A stretch of 64,000 nt of DNA from Rhodococcus_G sp042879035 (GTDB taxonomy: Bacteria; Actinomycetota; Actinomycetes; Mycobacteriales; Mycobacteriaceae): NCBI RefSeq assembly GCF_042879035.1, contig NZ_JBIAOU010000001.1, forward strand, positions 434,001-498,000. Direction: 5' to 3'. Position 1 is the stretch's first letter. Each line of letters begins with the position of its first letter. Of the stretch, positions 19,056 through 25,987 are shown piece by piece. A program made the translations under genes and the position numbers. The notes beneath the pieces are model-generated. The model saw only the letters and a list, made by a program, of their open reading frames with translations, was not told the DNA's origin and ran no database searches.

Positions 19056-19897
19056 CGGGCATCCTTCCCGAACCGCGAAGCGGCCCAGCTGTCTTCGGTG
19101 TTCAGTACTGCTCGGAGGTATTCGGGGTCGTCGTTCGGCAGATCGTCGAGGCCCTCGGGTGCCTGCCAGGCCAGCACCTCGAGGGAGGTGGTCGGGAAGT
19201 CGACGGCCGTGTCGAGCGGATGGGCGGTGTTGGCGATCAGGACGATCACCGGCAGGTGCAGCAGCAGCTCCACCTCGGCTCCGACGTCTGCGTTGCCGGT
19301 GGGCGTCAACGCGCCGTCCGGTTCGACCCGGACACCGTGGAAGAACGACAGCGCGGGTGGCAGGTCGCGGGGCGCGAGTCCGTGCTTGGCGGCGGCCAGG
19401 GTGAACAGTTCGCGGCCGGCTGGCGCACCCGAGTGGACCGCCCCCTCTCCGTACTTCGCCACATTTCCCGCGAGATATGTTGTGCCGCAGAATGCGTCGT
19501 GGCGTCCCGAGGTGTCCGCGACCACGGTGGCGAGCACCCGGCCCTGGTCGGACAGGAGTGGATGTCCGACGCCGAGGTACGCCTGCCACGGCACCTTGAC
19601 GGTGTCGGCGGCGTTGAGCCGCTCGTGGGTGGCGTCGGCGCGGTACAGCAGCAGGTTCGCGCAGGCGCGACCCTCGATGTCGCGCAACCGGATCCGGGTT
19701 CCCCGGGCCTGTACCTTGCTGGTGTAGCGGCCACCGGGCACGGTCTCGGCCCAGGTCAGGCGACCGCCGTCGACTCCGGCGGGCGGGGTGGGCCACGCGG
19801 ACGCGGGCAGCACCGGCATCGAGTCGGTGATCGCTCCGGCCTGCGAGCGGGCGTGTGCGCGGGCGGCGGTGGTGTTCGCGGTGCTGGTGGTGGACAC
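19052..19897 (-). CDS. Urea carboxylase-associated protein 1 / carboxyguanidine deiminase-like subunit (DUF1989)
   Basis: A 281-residue DUF1989 protein, the larger partner of the downstream gene. It shows TWAETVPGGRYTSKVQARGTRIRLRDIEGRAC near residues 48-79, then DAFCGTTY and the family stretch PPALSFFHGVRVEPDGALT, and VIVLIANTAHPLD near the C-terminus. The first 30 residues are low in complexity. Together the two DUF1989 proteins resemble CgdB/CgdA. The start is the GTG at 19897, three bases past the permease stop, with no strong ribosome site of its own, consistent with translational coupling to the permease. Confidence 0.85.
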   Translation of the reverse strand: MSTTSTANTTAARAHARSQAGAITDSMPVLPASAWPTPPAGVDGGRLTWAETVPGGRYTSKVQARGTRIRLRDIEGRACANLLLYRADATHERLNAADTVKVPWQAYLGVGHPLLSDQGRVLATVVADTSGRHDAFCGTTYLAGNVAKYGEGAVHSGAPAGRELFTLAAAKHGLAPRDLPPALSFFHGVRVEPDGALTPTGNADVGAEVELLLHLPVIVLIANTAHPLDTAVDFPTTSLEVLAWQAPEGLDDLPNDDPEYLRAVLNTEDSWAASRFGKDAR

Positions 19898-19900
19898 TGC

Positions 19901-21433
19901 TCAGGCTCCAATCGTGACGGGGTTCGGGACGGCCTTGCCGCGCGGGTAGCAGAGCGCCCCGAGGAGCACGACCGCGGCGACGGTCAGCGGGCCGGCCCAC
20001 TGCAGAACCGGGAATTCACCGGTGGGGTTGTAGATTTCGGCGCGGGGCCAGGCGAGGTTGATCACCATCAGCGACCCGTAGGCGACGGCGGCGATGTTGA
20101 CCGGAAGCGCCCACCGGCCGAGGGAGAACAGCGGCCTGCCCTCGGCGTCGACCTGCGGGCCGCCGTGCGGCCAGCCCTTCAGCCGGCGCACCAGCAGCGG
20201 GACCGTGACCAGCAGGTAGGCCAGGTAGATCAGGATGATGCAGACGCTCGACAGGGTCGCGAAGATCGCCGAGTTGCCGACGTTGACGGCCAGGACCGCG
20301 ATGCACAGCAGGCCGATGAGTACGGACGGTGCGATCGGGGTTCCGGTGCGCGGGTTGACCTTCGAGAGGGACGAGGAGGCGGGCAGCCGGCCGTCGCGGG
20401 CCATCGAGAACATCAGGCGCGAGGCCGCGGTCTGGATCGCGAGGGTGCATACGAACACGGCGATCGCGACGTCGACGAGCAGCAGGGTGCCCCACGGCGA
20501 CGACAGGATCGAGTTCAGCACGTAGGGCAGGCCTTCGGTGGCCAGACGGCCGTCGGTGAGGCTGGGCGCCGCCATCAGTGCACCGACGATCATGAGTCCG
20601 CCGCCGAGGGCGGACACCGACAGCGCGAGGCGGATCGTGCGCGGCGCGACTCGGCGCGGGTTGCGCGTCTCCTCGGCGAGCTCACCGGCGGATCCGAATC
20701 CGACCATGACGTAGGCGGCCATCAGGCCGGAGACGATCCACGCCCAGATGTAACCGGGCTGCCCGCCGGCCTCACCGGTGTCGAACACCACCTGAGGACC
20801 CCGCTGGGCATGGGTGAAGAACATGCCGACCACGGCGATGACACCGACGATCTCGCAGGTGACACCGATGTTGTTGATCCGGGACATCCAGTTGACGCCG
20901 ACGCAGTTGATGGTCGTGGTCAGCACCAGCAGGACCGAGCCGAGAAACACCGCGTTCGCGGCGCCCGAGGACGACGTCAACGCCGGGTCGTCGCCGATGA
21001 TCTGGAAGCCGCTCCACACGTTCGGCAGCACCACCTGGAGGGCGATGGCGGCGGCGGAGGCGGTGACGATCTGGGCGAGGATCATGAACCAGCCGGCGAA
21101 CCAGCCGATCACCTCGCCTGCCATGCGGCGTGACCACTGGTAGATCGCGCCGGAGATCGGGTACCGCGCCGCGAGCTCGGCGAAGCAGAGCGCGACCGTG
21201 AACTGGCCGACGAACACCACGGGCCAGGTCCAGAAGAAGGCCGGTCCGGCGAAACCGAAGCCGAGGCCGAACAGCTGGAAGATCGTGGTGAGGATGGAGA
21301 CGAAAGAGAAGCCTGCGGCGAAGGAGGCGAATTTGCCGAGGGAGCGGTGCAGTTGCTGCTCGTACCCGAATTCGGCGAGATCACCGTCGTCGCCGGACTT
21401 CGATGCCCCGGTGTCGGATGCAAGGGTCGTCAT
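19901..21433 (-). CDS. APC superfamily amino acid/guanidine-type permease, first gene of nitrogen operon
   Basis: A 510-residue transporter with about 12 helices. The first, FASFAAGFSFVSILTTIFQLFG, carries the unwound GFSFVSI segment of APC proteins. ELAARYPISGAIYQWSRR is the conserved loop of the amino acid:choline transporter subgroup. A long acidic N-terminal tail precedes helix 1. Permeases of this branch accompany urea or guanidine carboxylase and DUF1989 genes, so the likely substrate is guanidine, urea or a related nitrogen compound. The ATG at 21433 has a strong AGGAGA site. About 200 bases upstream separate it from the divergent CBS gene; they contain the possible GlnR site and a small palindrome. 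Confidence 0.85.
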   Translation of the reverse strand: MTTLASDTGASKSGDDGDLAEFGYEQQLHRSLGKFASFAAGFSFVSILTTIFQLFGLGFGFAGPAFFWTWPVVFVGQFTVALCFAELAARYPISGAIYQWSRRMAGEVIGWFAGWFMILAQIVTASAAAIALQVVLPNVWSGFQIIGDDPALTSSSGAANAVFLGSVLLVLTTTINCVGVNWMSRINNIGVTCEIVGVIAVVGMFFTHAQRGPQVVFDTGEAGGQPGYIWAWIVSGLMAAYVMVGFGSAGELAEETRNPRRVAPRTIRLALSVSALGGGLMIVGALMAAPSLTDGRLATEGLPYVLNSILSSPWGTLLLVDVAIAVFVCTLAIQTAASRLMFSMARDGRLPASSSLSKVNPRTGTPIAPSVLIGLLCIAVLAVNVGNSAIFATLSSVCIILIYLAYLLVTVPLLVRRLKGWPHGGPQVDAEGRPLFSLGRWALPVNIAAVAYGSLMVINLAWPRAEIYNPTGEFPVLQWAGPLTVAAVVLLGALCYPRGKAVPNPVTIGA

Positions 21434-21477
21434 GGGCTCTCCTGCGAGGTCTGGTCCGCCTGCGGTCGGCGGCTTTT

Positions 21478-21491
21478 CTGTCGGTTGACAG
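21478..21491. promoter_or_regulatory. Small palindrome upstream of the permease
   Basis: CTGTC-GGTT-GACAG, five-base arms and four-base spacer, 45 bases before the permease ATG. The size suits a GntR-type or other dimeric repressor half-site pair, but no regulator gene adjoins it. Confidence 0.3.
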
Positions 21492-21568
21492 TTTTCTGGT
21501 CACCGGTTTTCGCCCGATGACTCCCACGTTTCCGCGTGTAGCCGTTGCATTGCGTCTCGATGTCCTGC

Positions 21569-21607
21569 GTTACACCCGCGTTTCGGCGCACTCACACGCC
21601 CGGTTTC
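21569..21607 (-). promoter_or_regulatory. Possible GlnR-type nitrogen-regulation array
   Basis: On the minus strand the order is GAAAC (21607-21603), seven bases, GTGAG (21595-21591), six bases, GAAAC (21584-21580), six bases, GTAAC (21573-21569). The actinobacterial GlnR pattern is GTnAC-N6-GaAAC repeated. Three half-sites keep six-base spacing and one has a single mismatch. It sits 136 bases before the permease and 28 bases before the divergent CBS gene, so it could serve either. Confidence 0.4.
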
Positions 21608-21634
21608 GGTGCCCGTACTGCCAGGATGGGCACC

Positions 21635-23038
21635 ATGAACGAACCGCTGGTGGTCCGCGACCCCGCGATGCGTCCGATCGGCGAACTCCTGCGCGAACCC
21701 GCACTGACGTGCCCACCCGAGACGACCGTCGCCGAGGCGGCGCGTGCGATGACCGACGGCCGGCGACGGTGCCTGCTGATCCCGCTGCCCGGCGGGTCCT
21801 TCGGCATCCTCACCGAGGGTGACCTGCGGCGACGAGTGGTCGCCGCGGGCATGGACGCGCAGGTACCGGTGGCCGCCGTCATGACCTCGCCCGCGCGCAC
21901 GGCCGTCGCGGACACCCTCGGCGCGGACGCACTGCTGGACATGCTCACGCACGGTGTGCGTCGACTCCCGGTGCTCTCCGCCACCGGCGAACCACTGGGC
22001 GTGATCGAGGACGCCGATCTGCTCGCCAACGCCACCCGCGGCGGCTTCCTGCTGCGGGCCGAGATCGCCCGCGCCGAGAACTCGGACCGACTCGTCGCGG
22101 CGACCGCGCGAATTCCGACCCTCGCGGTGGCGCTGTCGAGGGCTCGGGTCGCCGCGCTCGACGTCAGCGCCGTCCACTCCGCCCTCGTCGAATCCGCCGT
22201 CAGCCGCACCGTCGAGCTGGTCGACGCCGAATCCCCGTGCGACGCCGCGTGGCTCGTCCTCGGCAGCGTCGCCCGGCGGGAAGCGCTGCCCGGTTCCGAC
22301 GTCGACAGCGCGACGACGTGGGCCGACGACACGAGCGGCGAGAGCGCGCGAGTCCGTGCGACGCGCGTGCATTCGCTGCTCGACCGGTGCGGCCTGCGCG
22401 CCGACGACAAGGGCGCCCTCGCATCGCGGCCACGGTTCGCCCGCTCACTCGCCGACTGGGACGCGGCGATCGACGGCTGGCTCGCCGACCCGTACTCCGA
22501 CCAGGGCCTGGTGATGCTGTCGATGCTGCTCGACAGCCGCGTCGTCGGCGGCGAACCGGAATTCGACCTGGCCTCGTCGACGGCGCGAGCGCTGCGGCCC
22601 CGTTCCGACGCGCTGCGCCTGCTGCTGCGGGAGGCGGTGGAGGACAAGGCGCGGATGCCTGCCCGCCGCGGAATCGTCAGCCGGCGAGCCGAACCGATGA
22701 ACGTCAAGGTCCACGGCCTGTCACCGGTCGTGAACATCGCGCGATGGGCGGGTACCGCGTCCGGACTCGCCGCGGAGACCACGCCGATCCGCCTTCGGGC
22801 GGCCGCCTCGAGCGGAGCGCTCTCGGAGGACGACGCCCGGGTGCTCGCCGAAACCTTCGACGTGTTCACCCAGATCCGATTACGCAACCAGTGCGAGCAG
22901 ATCGAGCGAGGTGAGCCGCCCACCGACGTCGTCGACCCCGACAGGCTGAGTCCGTTGCAGCGCAGCCTGCTGGCCGGCGCGGTCAGGGAGGTCGCCGGAG
23001 TGCAGCGCACCCTCGCCTACGCCGGACCACCCGCGTGA
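21635..23038 (+). CDS. CBS-domain putative nucleotidyltransferase (DUF294, GlnD-like)
   Basis: A 467-residue protein. Two CBS motifs occupy about 1-135 (GELLREPALTCPPETTV; DLRRRVVAAGMDAQVPVAAVMTSPARTAV; EPLGVIEDADLL), which usually sense adenine nucleotides. The DUF294 nucleotidyltransferase core follows, with GSVARREALPGSDVDSATTW near 212-231; the GS, R/E and DxD residues expected for metal-dependent nucleotidyl transfer are present. A helical DUF294 C-terminal domain ends the protein (TFDVFTQIRLRNQCEQIERG). The family is related to GlnD but its target is unknown. ATG 21635 is chosen over the ATG at 21626 because AGGATGGG is correctly spaced. Its stop overlaps the start of the Fic gene by four bases. 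Confidence 0.85.
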   Translation: MNEPLVVRDPAMRPIGELLREPALTCPPETTVAEAARAMTDGRRRCLLIPLPGGSFGILTEGDLRRRVVAAGMDAQVPVAAVMTSPARTAVADTLGADALLDMLTHGVRRLPVLSATGEPLGVIEDADLLANATRGGFLLRAEIARAENSDRLVAATARIPTLAVALSRARVAALDVSAVHSALVESAVSRTVELVDAESPCDAAWLVLGSVARREALPGSDVDSATTWADDTSGESARVRATRVHSLLDRCGLRADDKGALASRPRFARSLADWDAAIDGWLADPYSDQGLVMLSMLLDSRVVGGEPEFDLASSTARALRPRSDALRLLLREAVEDKARMPARRGIVSRRAEPMNVKVHGLSPVVNIARWAGTASGLAAETTPIRLRAAASSGALSEDDARVLAETFDVFTQIRLRNQCEQIERGEPPTDVVDPDRLSPLQRSLLAGAVREVAGVQRTLAYAGPPA

Positions 23039-23895
23039 GCGCCGAATCGTCCCGTCATCCGGACCTGTTCGCCGGACTGCCCTGCGAGGTGGTGCACGGG
23101 GTCGAGCAGACGGTCGCGGCCGAGCGACTGGAGGGCTTGCGACCCGGCCGCGACGACGTCGCCGACCTGATCGCGCTGGCCACCGGCGACCTCGCGCACA
23201 CGGATCACCTCCGAACACAGCGAGTCCGGGCCGCGGCACTGCCCACGACCACCCGGCGAAAGCTGCTCGCGCTCCCGCGGCCCTACCTGGTCACGGGAAC
23301 ACCCGTGCTCCGCAACAACTTCGGCATCCTCGACGTCGAACAGCTACGCCGGGTCGAGTTCACGGCGACGGCGTCGCGCCTGCTGCAGGAGCACCTGCGC
23401 GGCGCTCCCGCGGTCCGCGACATCGACGCCGACCACGTCCTGGCCCTGCATCGCGCCGTGTTCGGCGACGTGTTCGCGTGGGCGGGCCAGAAGCGGATCG
23501 TGGACCTGTCGAAGAACGGCGACGGATTCGCCCCGGTCGGTGCGATCGACCGGTATCTGCGCGAGGTGGAGATCGCGATCGCGACGGTCGACTGGCCGCG
23601 CGTCGACCGCGGCCGGCTCGCGTATGCGCTGTCGGCGGTGTACGTCACCTACAACCACGCGCACCCGTTCCGGGAGGGCAACGGCCGAACCGGCACCCTG
23701 CTGCTGCACCAGCTCTGCGCGCCGACGGAGTTCCGCCTGGATCTGTCGGAGGTGGACCGGACCGAGTGGGTTGCCGCGTCGCGGGATTCGGCACCGTTCC
23801 GGCGCATCGGCGCGCCCAGTCCCCGGCCGATGATCCCGCTGCTGAGCCGGTCTCTGGTGTCCAGGGAACGGGTCAGCGGAACACGGCGTCGGTGA
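23035..23895 (+). CDS. Fic/Doc family protein with altered Fic motif
   Basis: A 286-residue Fic-domain protein. The fold runs from about VLRNNFGILDVEQLRR (near 84) through DVFAWAGQKRIVDLSKNG to the catalytic loop HPFREGNGRTGT, which starts at residue 210. His and the HPFxxGNGR core are intact, so nucleotide binding and AMP transfer are possible. The last arginine of the full motif HxFx(D/E)GNGRxxR is replaced by Thr, which may change the nucleotide or reaction. No inhibitory helix motif (S/T)xxxE(G/N) was found in the 75-residue N-terminal region. The GTG start at 23035 overlaps the stop of the nucleotidyltransferase gene (GTGA), so the two are translated together; no antitoxin-like small gene is present. 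Confidence 0.85.
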   Translation: MSAESSRHPDLFAGLPCEVVHGVEQTVAAERLEGLRPGRDDVADLIALATGDLAHTDHLRTQRVRAAALPTTTRRKLLALPRPYLVTGTPVLRNNFGILDVEQLRRVEFTATASRLLQEHLRGAPAVRDIDADHVLALHRAVFGDVFAWAGQKRIVDLSKNGDGFAPVGAIDRYLREVEIAIATVDWPRVDRGRLAYALSAVYVTYNHAHPFREGNGRTGTLLLHQLCAPTEFRLDLSEVDRTEWVAASRDSAPFRRIGAPSPRPMIPLLSRSLVSRERVSGTRRR

Positions 23896-24389
23896 CGGTG
23901 GCGCGGAAGAACTCTCCCTCGTCCCGGCGGTCGGTTCCCCACCACCACCCGGCCCGGAAGCGGACGGCGCCGGCCGGCCGCGCTGCGCGCGATCCGATCG
24001 TCCCTCGCGGACATCACCGGCACCAATCCGCCGAGCCGCCAGCGCATCTCACCGACGCCCCCGATGTACCGGTCGTACCCGAGGACCGGCATGCCCGCGA
24101 CCTTCGCGGTCGCGGCCCACACGAATCCGACACCGGGCCGCAGGATCTGCGTCGCGGTGAATCATCGCCAGGCCCCCAGCCTGATCTCGCCGTGCATCGT
24201 CAGGCCGGCGACTGTCGCGAGCGGTGTGGCCGGCGCGATCGACCGACGCAGCCAGCGCTGCACGGAATTCGGCAGCCCCGTCACCCGCACCGGATCGAAG
24301 GTCGCGGAGGCCTCCGGACCGGCACCGAGCGCATGCCAGTGCCGGGCGACCGCACGGGCGGATCGCGGTGGGGCCGGAAGTTCGGACAT
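23873..24389 (-). pseudogene. Decayed DUF6544-like gene (in-frame stop and frameshift)
   Basis: The minus strand from ATG 24389, with a good GGGAGG site, encodes MSELPAPPRSARAV and then LPNSVQRWLRRSIAPATPL, followed by GEIRLGAWR. A TGA at 24164-24162 then interrupts a frame that continues without a gap as FTATQILRPGVGFVWAATA and DRYIGGVGEMRWRLGGLVPV. After RIARSAAGR the frame shifts by one base and continues as AGWWWGTDRRDEGEFFRATV to a stop at 23873. The pattern matches DUF6544-type hypothetical proteins. The intact start and ribosome site suggest recent inactivation. Its 3' end overlaps the end of the Fic gene by 23 bases. Family name is from remembered pattern; the disruption is directly visible. 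Confidence 0.75.
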
Positions 24390-24456
24390 GCCGCCTCCCT
24401 GAGTCGCGAGTGTGCCGGACCACGGTAACCCGACCGGTCCCTGGCAGGATGGAACC

Positions 24457-25146
24457 GTGACCAACGCCGGCCCCGGACGTCCCCGCCTGAGCAAGCAGCG
24501 CCGACCAGGCCCGACCGCCGCCGCGGAGATCCTCGACGCGGCCGCGGAGCTGTTCACCACCAAGGGTTTCGCGTCCACGTCGACACGACAGATCGCGGAC
24601 GCGGTCGGCATGCGGCAGGCGTCGCTCTACCACCATTTCGCCACCAAGGACGACATTCTCGCCGCACTCCTCGAACGCACCGTCTCGGAGGCGCTCGCGC
24701 TCGCGGACACCCTCGCCGACGGGACCGAACCCTCGGCCGTCCGGCTGTATGCCCTGCTGCGGTTCGACGCGGACCAGCTGCTGTCGAGCCGGTGGAATCT
24801 CGGTGCCCTCTATCTGCTTCCGGAGCTGCGCACCGATCGGTTCGCCCCGTTCCGCGAGGAACGTCAGAAGCTGCGCAGTCGCTACCGGCAGATGGCCGAG
24901 CTGGTTCTCGACGAGCTCGGGGCCGACGAGGACATCCGCGCCGGTTTGCCCTTCCGCATCGTCGAGACCGTGATCAACGAGCGCAGCGACACCGAGAGCG
25001 GCGACGGACCGGGGAGCGCCCTCGCCTCCACCGCGATCGCCGACGCGGGGCTGCGGGTCCTCGGTTGGACCACGGTCGCCGAGCTCGCCGCGCCCGCGGA
25101 GGTCCTGCTCGCCGCATACCGGAGGTCGGTCGACGATGCCCGGTGA
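24457..25146 (+). CDS. TetR family transcriptional regulator
   Basis: A 229-residue regulator. After a basic leader (GRPRLSKQRRPGPT) comes the HTH TAAAEILDAAAELFTTKGFASTSTRQIADAVGMRQASLYHHFATK, a classical TetR DNA-binding domain. The C-terminal region has no recognisable ligand signature. The GTG at 24457 follows AGGATGG at good spacing; a start at 24412 would have no such site. It is divergent from the decayed DUF6544-like gene, which may have been its target, and its last 11 bases overlap the HIT gene, so the two are co-transcribed. Confidence 0.85.
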   Translation: MTNAGPGRPRLSKQRRPGPTAAAEILDAAAELFTTKGFASTSTRQIADAVGMRQASLYHHFATKDDILAALLERTVSEALALADTLADGTEPSAVRLYALLRFDADQLLSSRWNLGALYLLPELRTDRFAPFREERQKLRSRYRQMAELVLDELGADEDIRAGLPFRIVETVINERSDTESGDGPGSALASTAIADAGLRVLGWTTVAELAAPAEVLLAAYRRSVDDAR

Positions 25147-25567
25147 CTGCGCCTTCTGCGAGGTGGTCGCCGGTCGCGCCCCCGCTCACCTCGTGTACGA
25201 GGACGACGACACCGTGGCGTTCCTCGATCAGCGGCCGGTGTTCCCGGGGCACGTCCTGCTCGTCCCCCGCGTCCACGTCCGCGTCCTGGAAGATCTACCC
25301 GCCGACCTCGTGTCCCCCGTTTTCGGTGTCGTGCAGCGAATCTCGACCGCCGTCACGGCAGCGCTCGGCGCACAGGGTTCGTTCGTCGCGATGAACAACG
25401 TCGTCTCCCAGTCCGTCCCGCACCTGCACGTCCACATCGTGCCCCGCACCAAGGGCGACGGACTGCGCGGATTCTTCTGGCCCCGGACGAAATACGCCGA
25501 CGAAGCCGAGGCAGCGGAGGTCGCAGCCCGGATCGCTGCCGTCCTCGACACCCCGGACGCACCGTGA
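25136..25567 (+). CDS. HIT family protein
   Basis: A 143-residue histidine-triad nucleotide hydrolase or transferase. It starts MPGDCAFCEVVAGRAPAHLVYEDD, as in HIT/Hint proteins, and carries the active-site triad HLHVHIVPR near 96-104 after NNVVSQSVP. Zinc-site Cys residues at positions 5 and 8 are present. A second, different HIT protein lies at 61129-61707; the two are not duplicates. It overlaps the upstream TetR gene by 11 bases, and its stop overlaps the start of the prolyl iminopeptidase remnant. Confidence 0.9.
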   Translation: MPGDCAFCEVVAGRAPAHLVYEDDDTVAFLDQRPVFPGHVLLVPRVHVRVLEDLPADLVSPVFGVVQRISTAVTAALGAQGSFVAMNNVVSQSVPHLHVHIVPRTKGDGLRGFFWPRTKYADEAEAAEVAARIAAVLDTPDAP

Positions 25568-25718
25568 CAGCGCTGCACCCGCCCACCGAACCGTACGATT
25601 CCGGCCCCTCGACACCACCGACGGGCACACCCCTCCACCGGGAGTCGGTCGGCGACCCGAGGGCACGCCCGACGCCCTCGTCACCGCCATCGACGAATTC
25701 GCGCGCCTCCTGCGCTAA
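25564..25718 (+). pseudogene. Remnant of a prolyl iminopeptidase gene
   Basis: Starting with the GTG at 25564, which overlaps the HIT stop as a 4-base GTGA junction, the sequence reads VTALHPPTEPYDSG. After one-base shifts it continues LDTTDGHT, LHRESVGD and PEGTP. This is the N-terminal pattern of proline iminopeptidase (EPYDSGxLDxxDGH...GxPxGxP). The HGGPG oxyanion and catalytic regions that should follow are absent; instead it runs straight into DALVTAIDEFARLLR and a TAA at 25716, which looks like the C-terminal helix. An intact gene would need about 250 more codons, so this is an internal deletion plus at least three frameshifts. Confidence 0.55.
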
Positions 25719-25856
25719 CGGAACCCCCGTGAACGCGATCAACCAGCCATGATCGGATTCCTGCCCGACCTCCCACTGATTCTCGACGGCGACACGTGGG
25801 GGTTCCTCAGTTGGAACCCCTTCGCCCGATGGTTCAACAAGTTCTGAGGCCGGTGC

Positions 25857-25906
25857 CCGAAGTCTCGCGCGGTCCGAAGCTCGCGTGGTCCGAAGTCTCG
25901 CGTGGT
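25857..25906. repeat. Three imperfect 16-17-bp tandem repeats
   Basis: Units at 25857-25873, 25874-25889 and 25890-25906 share CCGAAG, CTCGCG and GGT; the middle one lacks one base. They lie in non-coding sequence between two decayed genes, 66 bases before a LexA box. Confidence 0.7.
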
Positions 25907-25971
25907 CCGGTGTCCACCGAGCCGGCGACGAAGCTCGATCTCTGGACAGCGGGGGCCAATTCACGGCACAA

Positions 25972-25987
25972 TAGAACACATGTTCGA
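25972..25987 (+). promoter_or_regulatory. LexA (SOS) box over the start of the DUF222 remnant
   Basis: TAGAACACATGTTCGA, one mismatch from TCGAAC-N4-GTTCGA and identical to the box before the radical SAM gene. The remnant's ATG (25980) lies inside the spacer. In M. tuberculosis several 13E12-repeat genes of this family are LexA-controlled. Confidence 0.75.

Noticed and set aside
18396..20000. A 534-codon frame that includes the second DUF1989 gene
   Set aside because: The first 315 codons lie antisense-like across the first DUF1989 gene in another frame; the true start is ATG 19055 with GAAGGA upstream.
21434..21634. A guanidine (ykkC-type) riboswitch before the permease
   Set aside because: The conserved guanidine-I core and the paired ACGR loops of guanidine-II were looked for on the minus strand and not found.
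25749..25847. A 32-codon plus-strand frame, MIGFLPDLPLILDG...RWFNKF
   Set aside because: The aromatic-rich end is odd, but there is no ribosome site and it lies in a zone of decayed genes; more likely chance or another remnant.
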